64,000 nt of DNA from Nephromyces sp. MM_2019 (lineage: Eukaryota; Apicomplexa; Aconoidasida; Nephromycida): positions 6,244 to 70,243 of the forward strand of contig JADHZB010001711.1 of the NCBI GenBank assembly GCA_015657535.1. The letters run 5' to 3'. A program made the position numbers and the translations under genes. The notes under the pieces were generated by a model that searched no databases, had not been told where the DNA came from, and worked only from the letters and a program-made list of their open reading frames with translations. Of the stretch, positions 25,201 through 37,046 are shown in pieces (the first letter of the stretch is position 1; each line of letters begins with the position of its first letter).

Positions 25201-25584
25201 CTTAAAAACTCAGAGGAATCTGTGGAACTTCTGCCTTTGCCATTACACGTAAAATACTCTGAGGGAATTCAAACAAAGTCACGCTCTTTGCCTTGAAGCA
25301 AAAATCATCAAAAATAGCGGATAAGCGAATCTTTAAGCTTTTTTGGGTAGTCCGAGGTAGCCTTCGGAGCAAATTTCAGAGTAAAATCCTAAAGGTAGTA
25401 TTAAATTTTTTTCAAGTTCACTAAAAAAAACCTAATTCATCCATAGTTGATGCGGAAATGTCTCTAATCTTTTCTACCCCTTAAAAATACAACTATTACT
25501 ATAAACAATTCCTATTAACTTGTCAAGTAGCGCAAAAAAATTTGCGCAAACTCTATATATCGTATAACTCTTTCGCTAAACTAC
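22267..25584. other. Convergent intergenic region
   Basis: Lies between the 3' ends of the CPSF6-like gene (+) and the NYN nuclease gene (-). It contains no TG/AC microsatellites and no splice-flanked frame that I trust. Open frames near 23099-23386 and 24080-24385 lack support. Confidence 0.55.
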
Positions 25585-28500
25585 TTAATACGGCCATACA
25601 AAGTCGGGATTGGGGAAAAATTCATCTTCAACAAAAGCATAAGAGATGAGATGGGCTTTCATCCAACTCTTTGCAATATCCTTCCTCTCCGATTTTGCAA
25701 CGTAGTCTCTATACATATCATTGGTCACTATGACTCCTTCATGGGCCAAGGCATACTGAAAAAAAATATACACAAGGTATTGGTACAGGATTTACCTCAG
25801 TAAAAGCAGTGAGAGATTGCAGACCAGAACTTCAGAAGCAGCAGCTAAGCTCTCACTTCTGAAAAAGTAGTGTAAGAAGCTCAAATAATCTAGTTTTGAG
25901 GATAAAGTTACACACACAAAGATAAAATGAAAAAAAAAATTTTGGTAGGCCGAATCTGTGGACCTTCAAATCAAATTTCGACAAAAAAAAGCGGAAAACA
26001 CAACAGCCTTATATTTCCAAATAATCAATGCTATTTCAAAGCCTCAAAAAAAATGCCACTACTGCCCAGTAATCTCAAATCTTCAAAAAAAATGCTACGA
26101 TTGCTCAGTGATTTCCTCTAAAACACTAAAAAAAATTGGTTTTCCCGAGAAACAAAGCCCTCCAACTTGAGTTTTCCGGCAAAGCTCAAGGCTTACGCGA
26201 GCATCTTTCGTAAGGTGACCCAAACTCTCCTGCTCAATATAAATACAGAGAAGCCACTTGAATGCAAAAAGGGTGATTTTCGCAGAAAACATCTCACAAA
26301 CCGCCTATCAGTTCTTGGAGATCTAACAACTGCTGATATTCCTTCCTACAAAACTCTACCTGTATGGCATACGAGTCGTCATAATCTTGAGGAGGAGTTG
26401 TTGTTAGCAGACCAGAATTCCTGAGCTCCCTAAGAATTGTTGGCGAATCTGGTGCCTTAGCCTGACTAATCTTTACGTTTATAGCAATCGCTCTTTTAGC
26501 AGCAGCAACTTCTTCATAATTTAGCGTAAATTCAGGCACAAAAACTAGCACCTACCGGGGGAAAAAAAGGGGAAAAAATCACATTTCACCATTGTGTGAA
26601 TACATATAAAAGATAACTAAATTTCATTCATTATAAACAGGGATATCAACAAAGATTCCAGCTTATGTAGTACCTGTGGATTGTATCAAAATTTCATCAA
26701 AGAACGCTAGAAAAGTAAGCAGAAAGCCTTGAATTTCCTTTTAAAACGAACAAATCCACGAATTAGCTTGGAAAGACTTTTGCAATAAACTAATAAAAAC
26801 ACACTTTGCCTGCTTTATGAGATAAACCTCGGCAATACCAAGAGAATTTTCCTTCAAAGTATGAAAACTGCAAAATGCAAACTCTCATTATATTCCTCCT
26901 TCAGACTATCCGCAGTTTATCAATTTCACATTAGAAATGCACCGCAAAAACGCCGTGAAATCAAATTATAAGGCAGCATATCAAGTTAATATCCCAGCTC
27001 TAAGTGCAATATGCCAGTAACCTCTGCAACGCTAGCTATAAGTTTGCAAAAACTTTAAGTTTGTGAAAAATAAATCCTAATTTTAAAGAAACCCCAATTT
27101 TACACCAGAAAAACCTGAAACTTTGACAAAATCCTAATTTTTCACCTCAAATAATCTCTAGCGTTCAAGCAAAAAAACCTAACCTTACAGCCAAGGGCGA
27201 GATAATAGTTAACGACAATTTTAATTCCCGCACACGAGAAAGTTCCTTTCTGCAACTGGCCATGCCGTATAGCTACGTTTGGGCCATCTATTACTACCAA
27301 TTGTCCAGCAAGCGGACCTTGGTTTCTCTGCTGGAGAGTTCTAGGCATCTTCAATGATTCAGAAGAAGATAGTGCATGACTGCTGCTATCAAACGTGTTG
27401 CTCGCTGCTTTGGTAATATATTTGACGCTCGCCGTAGCGACTGCTGCATCAGATGTGTGTGCGATGCTCCCATTTGCTTCGGAGGGAGCAGAGGTGGTAG
27501 CGTTTGATGTTTTTTCAAGATAAAAAACCGTTTTGGAATCTGCTTCCTTCCTTCTCATTGAAGAACTTGGGATTTTGACCTCTTCTTTACACGGAAGATT
27601 GTGCTCTGGACTAGCATCCAAATCTACTCCAGGATCTGTGGAAGATGCCCTAACTACATCCTTTGCTTCTTCTCGCGATGGAGTCGCCTTCAAATCGCCC
27701 TCAATCTGTGGTTTATCTTTACCATCAAAACCTTCAAAAGATACCTCGTTAGTAGAGGCTTGTTCAGCCTCATAGGCATGCACTCTTACCATTTCCTGCT
27801 GGGTCGTCAAATCACCTAATTTAGCAACTCTGGAGGAGTGTACAGACTGAAACGAAGCACCTAATCGTTCCACTTGATCGCTGCTAGCATACACTTTATC
27901 TGAGTAATTGCGAGCTTCACTATAAAGATTGCTTGAAGGATAGTGAGGAACTTTGCCCCCTCGTGGTAGTGTGCGCGTGTTCCCGGGACCTTTCCCACCT
28001 CCTCTTCCACCCCATCCTCCGCTATACCCCCCTCCAGCTTGCCTTTGTCTATGATGCACCATTCTATCCATTTGAGACCGATCAATATTCCGTAAAGATG
28101 AGGCTCCATCAAAGTCGACAGAGCCGCCATAAGAATGAGCCTCAAATTCCCGACCTTGGGTGCTATTAGGCGTAGCATCAAAAGCTAGTTGATGATGATA
28201 ACCATCACCACCGGAGGAGCAGAAGGATAAGGAAGCATTTAACATCATTTTTCTGGATGTTGCCCCCGATGATGGTGATTGCTGCCGCTTTGACCACCAA
28301 CCAGAACTTTTGCTAGAATGGAGACTGGAACTTGGAGGAGCCTCAACCTCTGACTGGGAAAAGTAGGGAAGAAATGGGGTGCCAGGGAAATTGTAAGAAT
28401 TGTCACTCTCCGCGATGTGGCCAGAATCAGTTTCATTAGCAAAATCTGCCCTCCTACCCTGCGATCTTGGACCGGGCCCCTGTATGCGTGGAGCGCGTGC

Positions 28501-30428
28501 CTGCATGTTTGGACTAGTTTCCTGTGTGTTTGGACCGAAATCCTGTATCTCCCTCCCTCCAACGTCTCTCACTCCCATCACTCTCTCGGTATCACTCCAT
28601 CTTGTCGAGCTAGTTTGCCCTTCCCAAGGCCACTCAGCAGCAACTTTCAAAGAAGCAGATGGAACATTCTTGTGTGTGACCGGATGGGAAGGTGCAGGCT
28701 GCTGTGATAGTGGAACTGCTAACCTTAGCTTCGGCTCTACGCCAGGTAACGAGAAAACTGCAGATTTTTGATCATCTTCATATCCATGAACGTTGTTCGT
28801 AGTAATCATAGGTACTCCCATACCCTCAGAGACAACCCCCATAGAGCCTGCACCATGGTAACCCCCACGGTTCCTACCCATACCACCGACTAGCTGCTGT
28901 TTACGCTGAGTTCCTAGGGTAAAAGGCTGCTTACCAATAAACGAATGTTCCCCAGCGTAACCTCCCATTGGATGATCAGCAAAGGGAAGCAGATTGTAGC
29001 TACTAGCGAATGGCATATCATGTCCACTACCCATCCTCCTCTCAGAGCTAGCAGGTCTACTCATTAAACAGTCTCTTGAATTGCTAGTATAGTAGGATCT
29101 TTGATGAGAGTGGGAGTAGCGCCTAGCCTCCACTGATTGGTGCTGCAAAGAGTAGGAGTGTGGCTCAACAGCAAATACTGACTGGTCTAACAGACGAGCA
29201 TTGGCAGTCTCTGAGAGATTCCAGGCTAAGTATATCAACCTGGCGGCATATACAAACGCTAGATCAGGCTGACTAAGTGAATTTCCTGATAGCTTCGAGA
29301 TTAACTGATCAAAAGATGAGCTTTGTGTGTTAGGAGAGGCATCAGATTGCAGTGAACTTGAAGAGAGTGAATTCTCAGCAGATGTGTGTGAATCTTGTTT
29401 TCTACCCTCTCGTTTCTCCGCGTAGGAACTCCAAGTTAAATCTGCAGGAATTAGCTCCATTGAACTCAGGAGCAGACTATCGGGAAGCTTCAGTTTATCA
29501 CGAATACAAGAGACGCCTTCTGTGTGTGAGAGTGGAAGTCCAGCCAGGGCCTGGCCTGCAAAGTGGGAAATAAAACTAGAGGAGGTAAGAGAGAGCAATT
29601 TTACGCTAAAAAGTTGGGGAAGGTTGAGGAGAACTGGCAAGAGAGAGAGAGAAATATATATATATATAAATCCAGCGGAGTGAGCGCACTAATAGACACA
29701 CAAGCTCGCATGCAGAGGGGTTCACACAGATAAGCACATACAATAGGGAGATACACACACACAAACAGAGATACACACACATATCCACACACACAACAGG
29801 GAGATACACATATACATGCACGCAAACGCACACAAACATGCACACACACACACATTCTGCGACCTTCATTAAATACATTTTTCGCCACAGCGGAAGTCCG
29901 ATAGTCCCACTCAGGAGGAAAACGTATTGGGAAAGGAACTAAACCTACTAAAAGTTCATCGTAAGGTAGAGAAAACCTCAGCGCCTTGCCTATACATAGC
30001 AAAAAGCATATAAATCGCTTGATGAAGTAGATGAGGAAGATATTCACACAAGAGTAAGGATAGGAGAAAAAATCAAAGAGATTAGCCCTTCAACCAGAAA
30101 AATCTGCACTCTTTAGAATACAAGAAGTGATACACACACAAACATATTAGAGAATGCATAAATATGCATACATACACGCTCTAGCACACACAGAAAGCCC
30201 ATTTCCCCCTCAAAGGTACCACACACACAAATATAAAATCCACACGATTGAGCCAAGAAAAATACCTAGAAAAGTCTCAGTAAATGCAAAATGAACCTCC
30301 AATCGTACAGCCAAAAATGAGAGGCTTCTCCTTAGATTTAAGAACTTGAAGGCATCCTCGTTACCTTCACCACTAAAACCTGTAGAATAGATAATATAGT
30401 GTATCGCATCGGTAGCAGGCAGATTCAT
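25585..30428 (-). CDS. Zc3h12a/N4BP1-type NYN (PIN-like) endoribonuclease, 5 exons
   Basis: Predicted Mg-dependent endoribonuclease of the RNase_Zc3h12a (NYN) family, whose studied members cut mRNA. Exons: 30428-30266, 29989-29864, 29555-27184, 26551-26360, 25755-25585. They total 3,024 bases (1,007 aa plus TAA), with phases 1, 1, 0, 0. The nuclease domain is at the C-terminus, about residues 848-1007: VVIDGPNVAIRHG (D853, N856), FSCAGIKIVVNYYLALGCK, LVFVPEF, DSPTILREL, DYDDSY (D945, D946), and VTNDMYRD (D964, D968). These match the acidic residues and spacing of the MCPIP1 active site (D141, N144, D225, D226, D244, D248). The first ~840 residues are Ser/Gly/Asn-rich disorder with an RGG-like patch near 603-625 that may bind RNA. 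I see no CCCH zinc finger or KH domain. Introns carry TG in the transcript. Confidence 0.88.
27055..27183. other. A/C-rich intron start after the large NYN-gene exon
   Basis: Directly beyond the donor at 27183 on the minus strand. The + strand shows CAAAATCCTAATTTT-like units resembling degenerate telomeric repeat, and no coding frame. Confidence 0.4.
29645..29855. repeat. AC-rich tracts in the second NYN-gene intron
   Basis: ATATATATAT followed by repeated CACACACA blocks between exons 29989-29864 and 29555-27184, read as UG-rich RNA from the minus strand. Confidence 0.85.
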
Positions 30429-30604
30429 TCTCTATAGTAATAGCGGCTTCAATGAAGATGAAAATATCCTTGAAAATTTCAGATTAGCCACATCATCTGG
30501 GAAGCTGCTAATCACATACACGGACATACATATACGCAAGCACACACACACAGACGCAGACGCACACACGTACACACACATACATATGTGCACGCACATA
30601 CACC

Positions 30605-30795
30605 TATACGCAAGCACACACACACGGACACAGACGTATAAGCACACACACACGGACACAGACGTATAAGCACACACACACGGACACAGACGTATAAGCA
30701 CACACACACGGACACAGACGTATAAGCACACACACACGGACACAGACGTATAAGCACACACACACGGACACAGACGTATAAGCACACACAAAACA
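30605..30795. repeat. 28-bp minisatellite, six to seven copies
   Basis: Unit AAGCACACACACACGGACAC plus AGACGTAT, nearly identical between copies. It starts about 180 bases upstream of the first ATG of the NYN nuclease gene, so it could lie in its promoter or 5' leader. Confidence 0.9.
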
Positions 30796-32164
30796 CACCT
30801 ACACACAAACAACACACCCATACACCCACACACACACAAAACACACCTAAACACTAAAATTCCACATCAGACTCCCTCTTAAGCTTGCATTTCTTAACCA
30901 TATAAAAAAGTCAAACAAAACTGCATTTTTGACCCTCCGGCTAACCAGTGCTGTTTAGACGAAGCCAGTAAACTCCTAGAGCACAGGCAGCAAGGAGCCG
31001 ATAGTTTGAAGAAGCAAACTCAATCAAATCTACGATAATTTCCTCAAAAAGCTGCACAAGAAAGAGAGTTACGAGAAGAAAAAAGATGAAGAGGAGAACA
31101 CTTTTCTCATCATTCAGGGAAATTCATTCAATTCCAAGTCATTTCACACATTTTAATAAACCGCACACAAATCTACGCTACAACTGGAAACTCATAACAA
31201 AAGGTTGCAGTAACCCCAAATATTGGCACACTAAAGCGACACACACAACAGAAGAAACTCGGAAAAGATCTCACAAAAAGACTGAATCCAAAACTCCAGA
31301 AATATACCCAAGTGAGAAGCATAAAGCAAATTGAAGAAGCATTTCTTCGCCATCACAAACTACTATTAACCAGGAAGAATGCTATATAAAGTGACAGAAT
31401 TTTCTTGCTGAAGTTGCTCATGTTCTTGCACATTGTGAAAATACTCGAAAAAGGTAGATAAATACCAAAGAAGATAAAGAAAAAGAGGAAAAACCCCGAA
31501 AAACTTAAAAAATTAATTTGAATTTCATGAAAACAAACAAAAACGGCAGAAAAGTATCGTCAAAGAAGAAAAAGAGAAAAAACTCAAATTTCCATGAAAT
31601 TCCATCCCTTTAAAGGTGAACACAGCACTTTCAAAGACGAGAAAATCCAGCAGAAATGCATCAGAACTTGAAAGTCACATTACCTGCAAACACATTGTCA
31701 ATCTTTCATTGCTTCCGGAATAACGAAAGTCAACTGCAGAAGCTGAAAAGATGAAAATTCAAAGAAACATGAAGATTTGAAAAAAACTTTCTGCAACAAG
31801 AGGGAAAAATTTGCTACTTTCTGCCGTTTTTCGCATAAAAATCCCTTCAAATAGCCTCAAGAACTTGCAATCTTGTGAAGAGGAAACTGATGAAAAAATG
31901 CATAAAAAAAATCAAAAAGCAGACAAAATGTTGGGCTTTAAAAAAGCTTTTTCACACAAATTCATCATATGAAGAGGCTAACATATAGCTAAAATCGGTT
32001 AGAAGAAGACTCATTACATCTATACAACGAGCTAAGCAAGTTGCAGGCTTTTAAGGAGCTTTTGAAAAAACAAAAAATAACACACAAAATAAAATAAGGA
32101 GACACAGGTATACATATAGACGCTCAAATATACACCCATACTCTCAGAGATAACCACATCCACT

Positions 32165-32295
32165 CAGACACACACCACCCAACACACCCAGAAACACCAA
32201 CACACACCCAGAAACACCAACACACACCCAGAAACACCAACACACACCCAGAAACACCAACACACACCCAGAAACACCAACACACACACAACACA
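32165..32295. repeat. 20-bp minisatellite, five to six copies
   Basis: Unit CACACACCCAGAAACACCAA. It lies just past the proposed stop codon (32427) of the EST1-like gene, i.e. in its 3' UTR or flank. Confidence 0.9.
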
Positions 32296-32426
32296 AAGCT
32301 TCCACTGACTAGCTCAGTTACTGTAGCCACAACATAAAAGCACACGATAAAAATCAAAGAGCCAGGCCAGCTCATCGCTTGAAGTTGAGATAGGCTAATC
32401 AATAATCTAACGTTTATAGAAGAGGC

Positions 32427-34753
32427 CTAGAAGATCTTCATAAAAGATGGAGGAGTCCATGGTAGCTGCTGCAAGAAGAAAAACCGAAGAAACGCATCAA
32501 ATTCCCTTCTCTGAGTATAAGTGAGTAGCAACCTGCAAAGTGTAGTTGCTAGCTAGCGTGTGTGTGCACCTTCTTCATAAGAATTTTTGGTTTTTCGATC
32601 GTAAGAAGATGCCGCTATACGCATCTTTCACACACACTTATACCCAGGGAAATCCCTTGCATCTTTCACACACAAAAAGGCTTAAAAAAAAGCTTGAAGA
32701 AGGCGAGGAGGAACGACAAAAACTCGAAAGCAGAGGTTTCAGCAATGCAGTCGCTATAGGGAATCCTTCAAGTTACCCCGAAAGCAGCGAAGTGAAGATC
32801 AAAACACAATACGCATTTATATAGCGAAACATACAAAATATACGCAACTACATATATAACCAACCAAACACATGCAGACGTAACAAAGCAAACACACTGA
32901 AGCACACACATTACAAAGAGAAGCACGCACACACAACACACACACATCCACACTACCATAAACAAACCCGCATTCTTAGCTTGAGCCTTCTCTTGAAGAT
33001 CGTGGAATGTATTTGTAACGTCCAAAAGAAGGCAAATGAGTGTTAGCACAGTCTGCACACACCTTTTCTCCATCTTCTCTGCTGAGCTACTTAAGAAAAA
33101 ACGCAAAGCCTCTCTTGTACAGCTTATAGCATGAGGAAATAGCTCAACAGAGACCTTTGAAAAGACTATTTGGCAGCATCTTAAGAATCTAAAAAGAAAA
33201 AGAAAAGATGCACTTTTAGCTCTATATCACGTACACATACATAATGAGAGGCACACACACAAAGAGAAGCACGCACACACAGCAAAGCACATACACATGT
33301 ATTCACACAAAGATAATCACACAAGAAAGAAACAGAGAAAAGAACGGATTACAGGCAAAAAAAAGACCTTCATCAGTAAAAAACCTCAAAACAAGCAATT
33401 ATCAGAAACATTCATTGAAAATTTCATGCAAAGAGAGCAACCGTTGATTGAAAAACTTGAACTCATCGCCAGGCTTGGGGTAATCTGACGGAAAAAACTT
33501 CTTCAGCGAGTGTTGCTCCAGGAAAAGCGGAAAATCGCTAGTGGAATCGATTGGAAAGATACTAGGCACACAAGAAGAGAGCTTATCTTCAAAAAAAAAA
33601 AGTTAAAGTTCGATTGTATGAAGGAAATACGAGAAAAAACCTCCTTATTTAGGAAACAGAAGTCTGAAAAGTATCACTATAAGTTGGAGGAGCTACCTAA
33701 TCACTCAAGTGCAAAGAAGCACACACACAGTTCAACGAGAGATATATACGTATATGTGTAGCCTATAGAAAACAGAAGAGTGCACCTCCAACGATGAGCA
33801 AGAGTAAAGCAACACACATGCTTGAAGCAATTCACACACACTCGAGGCACGCAAAACATGCTCCAAGCACAAACACTCAGAGTACGTACTTAGAGCACAC
33901 AATCTCAGAGAACACGTAATTAAAGCATGCACCACACATCCATAGCACACACACTCGTAGCATACAGATGAAAGAATACACATACTCCTAGCACACTCAC
34001 AGTCACCAAACCAAACATCTTTTGGCCTCCTTGACATACCACTACACACTACGGCGGCCTACAATACTCACCACTGTCGCACACGCAGTAAACGGCAGGC
34101 TGCCATTAGAGGGCTTTGGTTCTCAGCCTTTAACATCTGAAAGTTACTAAACCACACACCATAGAAGGGAAATAGCCAGATAGAATCTCTATATGATTGC
34201 TTGGCTTTGCTTCGCATCTCTTCATCCTTAGCTGGAAAATTGTGATTATAACTAAGAAGCAGGGAGGGGGGAGGAGTTTACAGGTGGAAAGCTCTGGTAA
34301 TCTGATAGTGAATCTCTCATCAAATTGTAGTGTGTGCTAGCTGGTGTGTGCTGGCTGGTGTGTGTGTATGCATTTGCAGTATAACACCACTGAAGAGACA
34401 GGAAGGAACTAAGGATTTTTTCATTTAAATCTCATGAAATGCATGAATTTGCGTTTTTATATGATTTAAGAGAAAGTGTTGAAGGAAACATCAAAAAAGA
34501 GGCAATCGTGTTCTTCAAGGAAGTGGGGGGTAGGGGGGGAGACAGAGGGAGGGGGAGATAGATAGAAGACAATGCGAAGGGAGATAGAGAGCCTGTTGTC
34601 GATAGACAGAACAACAGATTTGCATACACACAAATGTACACAGGGAGGTATAGCTGTATATGCATAACAGATAAGCAAGATTATCACACACAAAAGCAGA
34701 TTTGAAGATAGAAAATCACATGCATACCCACATACACACACTCACACACACAC

Positions 34754-34784
<31 letters not shown>

Positions 34785-36987
34785 GGTAATGATCTCTATC
34801 TTAACCACCTCGGAGAGCAAAAAGCAGCAAAAAACTTCCTACTTTGTGAACTTCGCCTATTATATATGCAAAATGCGCGTCTCGCTGCAGAACTGCAGAT
34901 GGTTTGGAGACCCAGCGAGCTACACAGCGTGTGCAGCACAATACCTTCGTAAAACGCGCAAATCTACAGATTAAAGGAGAATATGGCATCTTAAAAAATC
35001 CACAATTAAGAAGCTCCCTCTAGGGGTGGTGTAGGGGAGAAGTGGGGGAAAGTAGCAGCGTTAGAGCGCAACACATACCCAAGGGAAAAATCTCCACCAA
35101 ACCACACACACAAGGGAAAAATCTCCAAACCACACACACAAGTGGACAAAATTGCAACAGAATTACATAAAAGGAGTTGTTTCGAATGTTTCTACATAAA
35201 CAACAAGATAAAATTCCTAAAAAAGATGCTTTATCGCACTTTGAAGGTGACCCTACTCTCTCGTGTGTGCGTCTGCGAAAAAAACTTTCAAGAAACTGAT
35301 GCTAAGCTTCAGAAAATACCAGCGAAAGTACCTTAAACGATACAAATCTCCACATATTCCTCGTAGCTTGGAGAGTAGATATAGAGCTTCCATGCTATTG
35401 GAGCGCTGCTCCTAAAAAGTTTTGATATAATGAAAAGCTTTTGTGTATGCGTTGCATGTGTGTTGTGTGTGAGCTTTGCGTTGCATGTTTGCTGTTTGTG
35501 TGCTTCTTTTTGCGTTTGCTTTGCGTGTTTTATACGTGCTGTATACGTTTTGCACGTTGTGTGTGCACTGTGTGCTGTCTTGTGCGTGTGTTGTGTGCTG
35601 CGTGCATATCTGCATAGCTTGCATGCAAAATCCATAGTTTTTTGAAGTTTAGACTCGCTTCTACTGCATATTTGGCAGATATAAGCAATGAAACTCGAGT
35701 ATTGTATCTACAAAATAACCCCTTTTAAAGAAAAACCTGAAAAAAACCCGAATTTTACATTTCCTGGAAAATGAAAGTGAAAAAACCTCCAAAACCCTCA
35801 CAAAACCCCAAAAAACCCTCATTTCCCCCGTCTCAACCCACCAAAAAGACGTTTATCTTCGTTACATCGAGGATACTCGCATCTCCGCTTAAAGCCTTCT
35901 CAATTATAGAGTTGTAAAGTTCTTCAAAGAAGACTATGCTATCTCTTATGCCTTCATCAATGGAATCGCTCAGAGGCTTGAGTGAGGCAAATATATCTTC
36001 ACCCTCCTTATTCTCAGAGCCTACCCATGAAGATTGCACTCTCAGACTTCTCCTCTTCCTAATAAGCTTTTTACTAGATCTCAAGCGATCTATTGAAGAG
36101 CGTATTATATCGTAGAAGTAGGTCTTCCACAACACACCTACAAGATACAAACACCTTACAGAAGGGAAATTCTCTAAGATATCCCTCTTCAAAGCAGAAA
36201 TCTCTTCAAGTCTCTCTTTATCTTCTTCATCTTCTTCATCTTGTTGCGGTTTTTCTGCTTTATAAGATGCCTTCGACTCTAGCTGATTAGGGTTAGCTTC
36301 TTTTTGGTAGGATAAGGGGGGGGTTGTTTTGGGGGAGCTGGAAGGGGAGTGGGGGGTGGTGTTGAGGGAGGAGTTGGGGGGGGAATCGGGGGGTGCACTG
36401 TGGGGTGCATTGGAGGTTGCAACTTGGGGTGCATTCGATGCTCCACTCGATGCTCCATTCCTGTTATACTCGCTAACTGGTAAAGCATTAGATGATGAGA
36501 AAGAAGAGGAAAAACTTCCATTTAACGTGGTGCTTTGCGTACCAAACTCTCTCTGTGAATGCAGAGGGTTTGCCTCAGAATGAAGACGATGAGAAGAAGC
36601 AGAACGAGGTGTTTCCTCTATGTTTTCTTCACACTGAAAAAGTTTCCTCGCAGGAGTCTTTGCTGTTTGAAGAGCTGATTTCCGAGATATCAACGGTGCG
36701 TGTCTCGTTGCAGTTTGAGGAGCTCCATTTGAAGCGTACGTTGAATCTGGCGGTTGAGAGGAGCCTTGAGAGTTTGAAGCGGATAGATGTGCAGTAGAAG
36801 ATGTGTGTGGGTGTCTTCTGTTGCGACTCACTGTAGCCGGGCGAGTTTTCTGCTTCATGCCGAGACTCTTGTTGAAAAGATGATGCAATTTTTTCGCCTC
36901 AACGGCATGTTTAGAAAGAGCTTCCTCATCGAAGAGATCGTCTATTAGCTCACCCACCCCATTGCCTGATGAAGAAGGCTTGCGCAT
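32427..36987 (-). CDS. EST1/SMG5-7-like protein, 6 exons
   Basis: Relative of the EST1/SMG proteins, which have a 14-3-3-like TPR domain that binds phospho-UPF1 in nonsense-mediated decay or acts at telomeres. Exons: 36987-35842, 35411-35332, 34251-34072, 33537-33410, 33081-32957, 32510-32427. They total 1,743 bases (580 aa plus TAG), with phases 0, 2, 2, 1, 0. The ATG follows an in-frame TAA. Residues 1-270 are Ser/Pro-rich. After that comes the family pattern: LWKTYFYDII (from 286), FFEELY (~353), a GDLYRL helix, then KQSYRDSIWLFPFYGVWFSN, matching the 'Y..A..L.P..G..YNQLA' segment. An 'R-L...PF' equivalent (LLRVRQ, DFPLFLEQ) and RLLSLHEIFNE follow. There is no C-terminal PIN domain, so SMG7 or EST1B-like is more likely than SMG5/6. 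The last exon and the weak donor at 33409 are the least certain parts. Confidence 0.75.
34520..34790. repeat. G-rich tract and (AC)n run inside an EST1-like intron
   Basis: GGGGGGTAGGGGGGGGAGAC and GAGGGAGGGGGAG near 34525-34565, then (AC)n at 34735-34785, within the intron 35331-34252. The AC run reads UG in the transcript. Confidence 0.85.
35740..35830. repeat. AAAACCCTC-type tract next to a splice donor
   Basis: Series of CCTCCAAAACCCTCACAAAACCCC-like units, just inside the first EST1-like intron. On the transcribed sense strand it is G/T-rich (GGGTTTT), resembling degenerate telomere units like those at 5105-5260, but there the G-rich strand is antisense. Confidence 0.55.
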
Positions 36988-37046
36988 CTTCTTCAGACTA
37001 TACTTTTAATGGGGTGAAATGATGATTACTCGGAAGGATATCGACA

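Larger units (their letters stand above)
30429..32426. other. Spacer between two minus-strand genes
   Basis: Holds the 28-bp repeat array (30611-30790), presumably upstream of the NYN nuclease start at 30428, then AT/A-rich DNA. The 31086-31334 open frame is A-rich and has no splice support. Confidence 0.5.

Noticed and set aside
30432..30854. Cys/Val-rich minus-strand frames of 110-140 codons
   Set aside because: Direct translation of TG repeats.
35333..35645. Overlapping Cys/Thr/His-rich frames on both strands
   Set aside because: Mostly derived from the TG-rich intron. Only the 80-base exon 35411-35332 in a third frame is supported, by splice sites and phase.
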